DNA of 64,000 bases from 21-14-0-10-47-8 sp966211455 (GTDB lineage Bacteria; Bdellovibrionota; Bdellovibrionia; Bdellovibrionales; Bdellovibrionaceae): the NCBI GenBank assembly GCA_966211455.1, contig CBIHNI010000008.1, positions 62,001 to 126,000 of the forward strand, written 5' to 3'. A program made the translations under genes and the position numbers. The notes below the pieces were generated by a model that saw only the letters and a program-made list of their open reading frames with translations, was not told where the DNA came from and did not search any database. The first letter of the stretch is position 1, and the number at the start of each line of letters is the position of its first letter. This document shows, piece by piece, positions 58,245-64,000 of the stretch.

Positions 58245-58781
58245 ATGGCTCGCTGGGAGCAACCCATAAAGGACTATGGACGTGATGAATCGCTAAGCGG
58301 AAATTCCGCGCCTGCGTATCGAGTCACTCCTGCGCCTTTGATGTGGCACCGCGAGAACAACAATCTCATCTATCAAGCCTTCATGGTTTTGCAAACCGGA
58401 TTGGTGGCCGTGCCGCTGATCGCCGGTTTGGACAAGTACGCCGAGATCTTGGCCAATTGGCCACAGTATCTGGCGCCGAATGTGGCTCGAATTTTTGGGC
58501 TGACCGCGCAGGGTTTTATGTACCTGATCGGCGCAGCTGAAATCATGATCGCAATCGGGCTAGCGCTTTACCCACGCGTCTTCAGCTATGTGCTGATGGG
58601 TTGGTTGGGGCTTGTGATCTTCGATCTTCTTTTATTGGGACAATATTACGACATCGTTCTTTATAATTTCGGTTTGGCGGTCGCAGCTTTTGCGCTGTCA
58701 CGCTTAAGCCAACTGAAAGAAGAAGTTCCGGTCGTCGTCAACGACACCGCAGACCTTACATCACCGGAGTTAGCACATTGA
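58245..58781 (+). CDS. DoxX-like membrane protein
   Basis: About 178 aa from ATG 58245, which has GGAGGAAG upstream; an in-frame start 12 bp earlier is part of that site. Four membrane helices, about 46-65, 83-105, 110-128 and 138-155, after a soluble N-terminal tail of 40 residues. The core resembles DoxX/SURF4-type four-helix proteins (VPLIAGLDKYAEILANWPQY). The role is unknown. The stop overlaps a possible TTG-initiated small ORF. Confidence 0.6.
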   Translation: MARWEQPIKDYGRDESLSGNSAPAYRVTPAPLMWHRENNNLIYQAFMVLQTGLVAVPLIAGLDKYAEILANWPQYLAPNVARIFGLTAQGFMYLIGAAEIMIAIGLALYPRVFSYVLMGWLGLVIFDLLLLGQYYDIVLYNFGLAVAAFALSRLSQLKEEVPVVVNDTADLTSPELAH

Positions 58782-58969
58782 TCTACACATTTGTAACCCA
58801 CTCATCGCCACGCTCTGCACACTCTCTCTCTTCGGCGGGACGACGAGGCCGTAAATCATCGAAATCAAAAAATAATGAACTCGAGCTTTTGCCGAATATG
58901 GAACGTAGACGAAAAGGCAGAAGCTGGGTTCCGTATTCCGGGCTCGAAGAAACCTTCTGGCCCATTTAA
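58778..58969 (+). CDS. Possible coupled small basic protein
   Basis: 63 aa if TTG 58778 is used: it overlaps the preceding TGA (TTGA) with GGAG 7 nt upstream. The product is basic (GRRGRKSSKSKNNE; ERRRKGRSWVPYSG) and ends EETFWPI. No homologue recognised. It could be real or chance. The rest of the 385-bp gap to 59167 has no other gene. Confidence 0.35.
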   Translation: MIYTFVTHSSPRSAHSLSSAGRRGRKSSKSKNNELELLPNMERRRKGRSWVPYSGLEETFWPI

Positions 58970-59027
58970 TTCAACCTACCGCACGAAAGTGCTCTCTATA
59001 TCCCTTCACACCCCTCTCACACACCCG

Positions 59028-59054
59028 ACAGGAGCCCAATCAGGGCTCCTGTCC
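59028..59054. terminator. Long hairpin in the gap before the lipoprotein gene
   Basis: GACAGGAGCCC (59028-59038) / GGGCTCCTGTC (59044-59054), perfect 11-bp with loop AATCA. No U-tract; probable terminator or mRNA stabiliser. Confidence 0.6.
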
Positions 59055-59166
59055 ACCTCTTAGTCAGATAAAATTTCCCCAGCTCTCATTAACGCGATCC
59101 TGACATTGGCGCTGGCTTTGCTCTTTTGCCAGTCGGTTCGAAAAGCCGCTCGGGAAGGACGTTGTT

Positions 59167-60420
59167 ATGAATACGAAGCCAACGAAAATCATTGCGATTC
59201 TTGCACTTTGCTTGATGGCCGCCTGCGGTTCCAGCAAAAGCTCGTCCGGCGATGGTGGCGGTAAACGCGTTTCCGACCAAGAGCTTCCGGATGCAAGAAC
59301 GCAAACCACAAACGGTTCGACGACTTCGACAACTGTCCCTGACATCAAAGAAGAACCGGTTCCCGAAGAAAACACCGGCAGCGGAATTAATTTCTCCGAG
59401 AACATTTCAGAGCAAGAAGTCGCCAACATGCTGAACGAAGCCCGCCGTTATTCGGGTACGGCTTCGGACGGTCTGCGTGAATATGTCACCGACAAGGTCG
59501 AGCAAGAAGCAAACGGCGTTCAACGCGCCAAGAATTTGAAATTCGCATCCAGCATCGTAACGGCAAAATTGAAAAAGTCGCCCAAAGGCAAATACGTTTT
59601 GCTGCAGGTGAAGATCGTTGAAACCGGTAAGGAAAAAGAAAAGGACCGCGAACGCACGATCACTTACAGCGGCGTTCTGAGCACGCAAAAGCGTTCGAAC
59701 AAAATCGAACTTTCGTCGCGCGATAAAGATGGCAAAACTTTGAAAGAGCAAAAAGGTTCATTGATTTGTTTGGATGAAGGCCGTCCGCAAATGATGGACT
59801 GCCAAACCAAGGTGGCCGAAATCACTTTGAACAAAGCGGTGGCGCGAATCATCTTGCGCAAATCACCGATCGAGATCAACGCGGACTTTGGTTCGACGAA
59901 ATGTCGCACTCAAGAATGCGAAGACGTTTACGCTCTTTTCTATGATTACGGTTCGGAAAAACAGGGCAAAGTGGCGGCCGCTTTTGATCCCAAGCAGACT
60001 TACATGGAAACATTCGAAGTCATCCAGGGTCGTTCGGCTTTCAATATCTTGATCGTCAGCCGCGGCGGCGAAGCGATGAAGATGGAAGGCCCTTTGGCAA
60101 ATCCAGAATTGTATCCGCAGTTGGATACGGAGCTGAACCGTCGCTTGACCCAGGACGAGCTGGTGGATTCAGCGACGCAAAAATTGCGTAAGACAAAAAT
60201 GAACGAGTCCTTGAACGATGTTCGCCTGCAGGCAAACGACGGTCAGGGCAATTTGCTAATCAAGGTCCGCATGAAGGTTCTGGAAAACGGCAGCCGAGAC
60301 ATGTTCGACCTGACGGTTTCACGCAACTTGAAACAGGTCCGCGCCGAAATGCCCGAGATCCAAAGATCGGAAAGATCTGAAATCCCGCCAAAACGTTTGG
60401 CGGATTCTGGCGGGAAGTAA
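59167..60420 (+). CDS. Lipoprotein of unknown function
   Basis: 417 aa. Lipobox LMAAC (Cys20) then Ser/Gly/Thr-rich linker (residues 21-60). The mature domain is mainly beta with charged helices, and two Cys pairs (CLDEGRPQMMDC; CRTQEC). No family recognised. Has its own strong terminator and GGACGTTG upstream. Confidence 0.65.
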   Translation: MNTKPTKIIAILALCLMAACGSSKSSSGDGGGKRVSDQELPDARTQTTNGSTTSTTVPDIKEEPVPEENTGSGINFSENISEQEVANMLNEARRYSGTASDGLREYVTDKVEQEANGVQRAKNLKFASSIVTAKLKKSPKGKYVLLQVKIVETGKEKEKDRERTITYSGVLSTQKRSNKIELSSRDKDGKTLKEQKGSLICLDEGRPQMMDCQTKVAEITLNKAVARIILRKSPIEINADFGSTKCRTQECEDVYALFYDYGSEKQGKVAAAFDPKQTYMETFEVIQGRSAFNILIVSRGGEAMKMEGPLANPELYPQLDTELNRRLTQDELVDSATQKLRKTKMNESLNDVRLQANDGQGNLLIKVRMKVLENGSRDMFDLTVSRNLKQVRAEMPEIQRSERSEIPPKRLADSGGK

Positions 60421-60481
60421 GTTGAACCACCGGCTCTGACGCTGGACCGACAAAGACCCAAATTTGAATCGACCTCTCTTG

Positions 60482-60530
60482 AAGTGACCCCGGTTGGACG
60501 TATGCTGGTGGGGTCACTTTTTCTTTTTTC
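60482..60530 (+). terminator. Rho-independent terminator of 59167-60420
   Basis: AAGTGACCCC (60482-60491) / GGGGTCACTT (60510-60519), then TTTCTTTTTT. Strong stem and U-tract. Confidence 0.92.
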
Positions 60531-60604
60531 CCCTTGGTCCATCCCTTGCTTTACCCCCTTCTGAGTGACTAACGTTTAGTCAAAAACACACCAGGGGGAA
60601 TATA

Positions 60605-61555
60605 ATGAACCAAGTCAGACTCGTTTTGGCCCTGCTTACTGTCAGCAGCGCTTTGAACGCCAATGCTCAGTTTATCGATGACACTCAACCCGGAGTTTCC
60701 GGCGGGATTTGCCAAGTGGGACAACATTGCCCTCCCGGAGTTCCTGATCTTGGGGGCGGCGCGCCAGTCGATCCTTCTCCTTATGATCCACGTCCAGGTC
60801 GTCCGAACGATCCAGGTCGCCCCAATTATCCAGGCAACCCAGGTTACCCTGGCCAGCCTCAGTATCCAAATTACCCAGGTTCCGATCGGCATGAAATCTA
60901 TGTCGGCCGTCGCGTGACGAACGAAAACATGGATCTTTTGCGTTTGGCGGGATTGGACAGCTGGAGCAACCGCGGTGACGAAATCGACTCTGTCGAAGTG
61001 ATCGCGCAACCAGGCGCGGTTCGTGCGGAACTGAACTTGAACGCTGACGGTTACATCGTCGCTTCTCAAAACTATCCTTCAAACTACAATGTTCTGAATC
61101 CAAACCGTCACTTGGTGATCGGTCAGAACTTGAACCAGCTGAGCCTGGGTGTGCGCGGAACTTTGCAGATCGATCGCATTGTGATCAATTTGCGTGGCGG
61201 GTACAATCCAAACCCAAATCCTCCGCCATATGGCAATCAGACAGCGGTTGGTTACATCAACCAAACTTTCTATTCGCAGGCTTACATTGATATCGCGCGC
61301 GTTGCGAATCTGTACCGTTACCAAGGATATCGCATTCAATCTGTGACTGTTCGCGGTCGCAACTTGGATTACCGTGGGTCGGCACGTGTGAACGTGAACG
61401 GAATCACGGCGGGCCGTGTGGATCTGGCTTACGGTGGTGAAACCATCAGCATGCCGATCAACGTGGTTGTCGGACAAAACCTACAAAGCTTGGATCTGCA
61501 GGTAATGCCATCGGTGCAAATCGATCGCGTCGAAGTGCAGCTCAGCCGTTACTAA
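60605..61555 (+). CDS. Secreted tandem beta-sandwich protein with Pro-rich linker
   Basis: 316 aa with signal peptide (VRLVLALLTVSSALNANA). A Pro/Gly/Tyr-rich linker (residues 58-100; PGNPGYPGQPQYPNYPG) leads to two similar domains of about 85-100 residues. Both carry a strand-turn pattern: domain 1 EIYVGRRVTNENMDLLRLAG ... VVIGQNLNQLSLGV ... QIDRIVINL; domain 2 INQTFYSQAYIDIARVANLY ... VVVGQNLQSLDLQV ... QIDRVEVQL. The repeat is an internal duplication. Extracytoplasmic, function unknown. Confidence 0.75.
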   Translation: MNQVRLVLALLTVSSALNANAQFIDDTQPGVSGGICQVGQHCPPGVPDLGGGAPVDPSPYDPRPGRPNDPGRPNYPGNPGYPGQPQYPNYPGSDRHEIYVGRRVTNENMDLLRLAGLDSWSNRGDEIDSVEVIAQPGAVRAELNLNADGYIVASQNYPSNYNVLNPNRHLVIGQNLNQLSLGVRGTLQIDRIVINLRGGYNPNPNPPPYGNQTAVGYINQTFYSQAYIDIARVANLYRYQGYRIQSVTVRGRNLDYRGSARVNVNGITAGRVDLAYGGETISMPINVVVGQNLQSLDLQVMPSVQIDRVEVQLSRY

Positions 61556-61575
61556 GATCGATCGTGTCAGTGATC

Positions 61576-61603
61576 AAAAGCGCCTGGAAACAGGCGCTTT
61601 TTG
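61576..61603 (+). terminator. Rho-independent terminator of 60605-61555
   Basis: AAAAGCGCCTG (61576-61586) / CAGGCGCTTTT (61591-61601) with GAAA loop, ending in the U-run. Confidence 0.92.
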
Positions 61604-61735
61604 GTCTGTTCAAGTCCGGTAAAAATAAAGTGATACAAACACTTTAACCGAAACCGGACAAAAATGTGTTTGAGTTCATGACGAAGCTGTTGTGAAATTT
61701 CGAAAAGCAAAATGTGCTGGTGAGATGGGGGAAAC

Positions 61736-62731
61736 ATGGAAACAAATTCGATGAATTCAGCGGGTTCAAGCTCGATTGAAACTTCGATCGAAAAACTGGC
61801 GGGCGAAAAAGCGGCGACTCAACAGTCGACGGTTGGTGCGGCTCAGGCTTCCATGATCCAAAATAAAATGCCGGGCCTGGTGGAAGCACCGATCGTCGGC
61901 AACTATCTCGATTTCCGAAAATACTTGCAGGATTATTACAGTTACCGTCGCGAGATCTCGAAAAAAGATCTGCGTCCTTATAACTATGCGGTGTTTTCGG
62001 CAGCGGCGAATATCAAATCGCCCAATTACCTGAAGCTGATCATCGAAGGCCGCAGAAACCTTTCCGAAGAAATGGTTCTGAAATTCGCCAAAGCGATGGG
62101 TCTGCCAAAAGATCAAACCGAAGAATTCCGCATGCTGGTCGCTTTCGGCCAAGCTTCGGATCCGGCTGAACGAAACATGCACCTGAAAGCGCTGAATGAA
62201 AAGCGCGTGGATTCAAAACTGAAATCCGGCGAAATCGATCAGAAGACCTGGGAAAAAATCCCAAGCTGGATTTCGTGGATCTTGTATTCATTGATCGATC
62301 AAAAAGACGTCAAGTTCGATGCCGAATCGTTGCGAAAAGTTCTGCGTGAAAAAGCCAGCGTGGATGAAATCCAAGCGGCAATGGATTCGCTGATGCAAGC
62401 CGGGGAGATCGTCAAAGACGAACAAACGGGCGAAATGAAAAAAGCCCGAAGCCTGATGGAATCGGCAGAAGACGTACCGGTGGCGCTTGTGCGAAAACTG
62501 CAAGCCGAACTGATGTACCTGGGTCTTGAATCCCTGTTCCGAGACGCCGCCACCGAACGCGAATTCGGATCCGCAACCTTGACGATGACAAAGCAAGAAT
62601 TCGAAGAGCTCAGATTCCAACTGCGCAAGATCCGCAAAGAAGCGCAAAAGAACATCGGCGTCAAACGCCTGACCTCAAAAGGCGAACGAGTCTACCAACT
62701 GAACCTGCAACTGTTCCCCGTCACCGAATAA
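61736..62731 (+). CDS. TIGR02147-family protein, second copy
   Basis: 331 aa. An extra N-terminal tail of about 60 residues, Ser/Ala/Gln-rich, precedes the family start FRKYLQDYYSYRREISKKDL. The HTH-like part is AANIKSPNYLKLIIEGRRNL, and the long helical C-terminus has a winged-helix-like LVRKLQAELMYLGL. It differs strongly from the copy at 17795. Upstream it has a terminator and no divergent partner, so a target gene cannot be guessed. No membrane segment. Confidence 0.85.
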   Translation: METNSMNSAGSSSIETSIEKLAGEKAATQQSTVGAAQASMIQNKMPGLVEAPIVGNYLDFRKYLQDYYSYRREISKKDLRPYNYAVFSAAANIKSPNYLKLIIEGRRNLSEEMVLKFAKAMGLPKDQTEEFRMLVAFGQASDPAERNMHLKALNEKRVDSKLKSGEIDQKTWEKIPSWISWILYSLIDQKDVKFDAESLRKVLREKASVDEIQAAMDSLMQAGEIVKDEQTGEMKKARSLMESAEDVPVALVRKLQAELMYLGLESLFRDAATEREFGSATLTMTKQEFEELRFQLRKIRKEAQKNIGVKRLTSKGERVYQLNLQLFPVTE

Positions 62732-62754
62732 ATATCGCCCATCCCTTTTTGGTA

Positions 62755-62785
62755 GCGCACTTGCGTTAAGTGCGCGATTTTTTTT
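62755..62785 (+). terminator. Terminator of the second TIGR02147 gene
   Basis: GCGCACTT (62755-62762) / AAGTGCGC (62768-62775) with loop GCGTT, then GATTTTTTTTAG. Confidence 0.93.
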
Positions 62786-62817
62786 AGTTACAGATTTCAT
62801 CACAATCCTGTCAGAAA

Positions 62818-62938
62818 ATGTCATCTGCGAGCCCAATTTTCCAACATTATGTGGATAACTTGGTGGATGGCGTTGATAACTCGGCATTTTCCCTTGGGAA
62901 AACACGTGAAACGACGTGTTTCCGTGTCAAGATGACAT
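62818..62938. other. Palindrome-dense segment with DnaA box upstream of ssrA
   Basis: ATGTCATC (62818-62825) and GATGACAT (62931-62938) are inverted and enclose a perfect DnaA box TGTGGATAA (62850-62858, TTATCCACA on the minus strand). Inside are TTTTCCC-tt-GGGAAAA (62887-62902) and AAACACGT-gaaacg-ACGTGTTT (62900-62921). No gene covers this. It could be an origin-like or multi-protein regulatory site. Confidence 0.5.
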
Positions 62939-63004
62939 GCTCAATAAAAACGCAGATGAATTTTTCGCGAAAAAAAAGTTTAGGTATCTGGCGAAACTTA
63001 GCGC

Positions 63005-63010
63005 TATAAT
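63005..63010 (+). promoter_or_regulatory. -10 element of ssrA
   Basis: A perfect TATAAT lies 36 nt before the mature tmRNA end at 63046. No good -35 is visible at the usual distance. The leader before 63046 would be removed by RNA processing. Confidence 0.65.
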
Positions 63011-63045
63011 TTGCGTCCTTGTAGTTAAGACCGTTCGTTCAAAGT

Positions 63046-63399
63046 GGGGGTGACCTGGCTTCGACGTGGGTGCTGAAGCTTCAGGAGCATTCCGGGGAGT
63101 ATGAGGACCTCGTTAAAAACATGCACTTTGTAATTGGAAACGATTACGCTCTTGCTGCCTAACTTAGTTAGTTGCTAGCACGAACTTCCTAGATTTGATC
63201 CCGTTCTAGGTAAGTTCGTCATTTAGGGATCTCGATGCAGACTGGTTTCTCCAGGGTCTGCATTTAAAAAATCTGGGGGAGTGACCATCGCAATTTTGTC
63301 GTTGTAAGAGCGGTGGTCAAACTTAAACAGCGACTAAGAATGTAGCGCCTGTTTGTGGATCGCTTGCGGACCGGGGTTCGATTCCCCGCACCTCCACCA
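63046..63399 (+). ncRNA. ssrA: Transfer-messenger RNA (tmRNA)
   Basis: 354 nt. Acceptor stem GGGGGTG (63046-63052) pairs with CACCTCC near the 3' end, CCA encoded at 63397-63399. The T-arm reads GGGGTTCGATTCCCC, and the 5' GACCTGGCTTCGACG is typical. The tag frame ends in a TAA at 63160-63162 and codes G-N-D-Y-A-L-A-A from GGA 63136, with the ALAA degradation signal. The internal region between holds the pseudoknots. It rescues stalled ribosomes with SmpB. Confidence 0.96.
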
Positions 63400-63556
63400 T
63401 ATACGGAACCTGGAAATGGTTCTAAATAATTGAAATGATTAGATACTGCCCTCTGGGCGGGGGATCTCCTGGTTCCGAGGTTCTTCGAGGAATCAACAGC
63501 TTAGGAAGATGTTTCTAAATTGAGTGATTTCAATTTTGGATCTACATTCAGACAAA

Positions 63557-64000
63557 ATGAAAATAATTGAAATTGAGAATCCAGAAGAGAAGAGCCAGAT
63601 CTGCGAGAAAGTTCTCAGAGCTTTGCCGAAGTGGTTTGGAATTGAATCCGCGATTCAAGATTACATCAAAGATGTTCAAGCCATGGAAACATGGGCTGTG
63701 GTTGATTCAGAAGCGATTGGTTTCCTGAGCCTCAATAAGCATAGTCGTTCAACAGCTGAAATACACGTGATGGGTTTCCTACCTGAGTACCATGGGAAGA
63801 AACTGGGAAACGATCTCATTTCAGCGGCAGAAAAAAGTTTGATGTCTCAAGGCTTTAAATTTCTGACAGTCAAAACTCTCAGCGAGTCTCGTCCTGATGA
63901 AGGATATGACCGAACTCGCCGATTTTATCTGAGATCAGGATTTTCTCCATTAGAAGAATTTAAAACTTTGTGGGGTGAAGCAAATCCTTGTCTTATGTTA
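63557..64000 (+). CDS. GNAT-family N-acetyltransferase (partial at window end)
   Basis: At least 148 aa, open at the window end and thus truncated by the window. A Gcn5-type fold: AVVDSEAIGFLSL, acetyl-CoA motif MGFLPEYHGKKLGNDLI and late FYLRSGF. The start ATG at 63557 has no strong ribosome site. It lies 158 bp after ssrA; small hairpins such as GCCC-tct-GGGC lie between. The target of acetylation is unknown. Confidence 0.8.
   Translation, partial: MKIIEIENPEEKSQICEKVLRALPKWFGIESAIQDYIKDVQAMETWAVVDSEAIGFLSLNKHSRSTAEIHVMGFLPEYHGKKLGNDLISAAEKSLMSQGFKFLTVKTLSESRPDEGYDRTRRFYLRSGFSPLEEFKTLWGEANPCLML

Noticed and set aside
63046..64000. Integration of a second island in ssrA
   Set aside because: tmRNA is a common target, but no integrase and no second copy of its 3' end appear before the window ends.
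1..64000. CRISPR arrays
   Set aside because: No regularly spaced repeat-spacer array and no cas-like gene were found.

Overview
The window looks like chromosome from a Bdellovibrio-like predatory bacterium (Bdellovibrionota). The grounds are a Myxococcus-type gliding (Agl/Glt) operon beside an mglA GTPase gene, two TIGR02147-family proteins, many small secreted lipoproteins, a Peptidase_S74-chaperoned surface protein and a tmRNA whose tag reads GNDYALAA. The assignment rests on gene content only; no database search was possible.

Layout. (1) 1-10334: tRNA-Val(UAC) followed by an AT-rich integrative element of about 10.2 kb, bounded by a 16-bp direct repeat of the tRNA 3' end (115-130 and 10319-10334). 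It carries a tyrosine integrase and excisionase-like gene at the left end, integrase-arm-type repeats at both ends, a possible replication gene, a ribbon-helix-helix repressor with a phased operator, a serine recombinase, an XRE regulator translationally coupled to a seven-bladed RCC1 lipoprotein, small secreted and membrane proteins, and a split HipA-type toxin-antitoxin module with three evenly spaced operators. (2) 10.4-38.8 kb: host accessory genes: an FHA/PP2C phosphatase, outer-membrane and LamG lipoproteins, a cytochrome-like protein, secreted proteins with a TIGR02147 gene, a large S74 surface protein, hybrid histidine kinases and a response regulator, a lipase, PilZ, a phosphopantetheinyl transferase and nadA. 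(3) 38.9-49.6 kb: one co-directional gliding operon (ExbB/TolQ, two ExbD/TolR, TPR, TonB-like, lipoproteins, outer-membrane barrel, VWA protein), convergent with mglA. (4) 49.7-53.1 kb: mglA-recR-ybaB-dnaX and the SRP RNA, all on the minus strand. (5) 53.2-62.7 kb: a pentapeptide/DUF2089 pair, srkA-like kinase, metallopeptidase, GAF histidine kinase, DoxX-like protein, lipoprotein, tandem beta-sandwich protein and a second TIGR02147 protein. (6) 62.8-64 kb: a palindrome-rich segment with a perfect DnaA box, ssrA (tmRNA), and a GNAT acetyltransferase cut by the window end.

How the parts fit. Gliding: the ExbB/ExbD proteins form a proton-driven motor in the inner membrane. The TonB-like protein and TPR proteins could pass force through the periplasm to the barrel and the VWA lipoprotein, and MglA gives polarity. 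Island: integrase and Xis handle integration and excision. The HipT kinase with its HipS-HTH partner could stabilise the element. The most promising candidate for an under-described system is that Hip module: kinase first, N-terminal Cys/His cluster on the kinase, antitoxin and DNA-binding domain fused, and three GTRAT-N6-ATTAC-like sites at exact 27-bp spacing.
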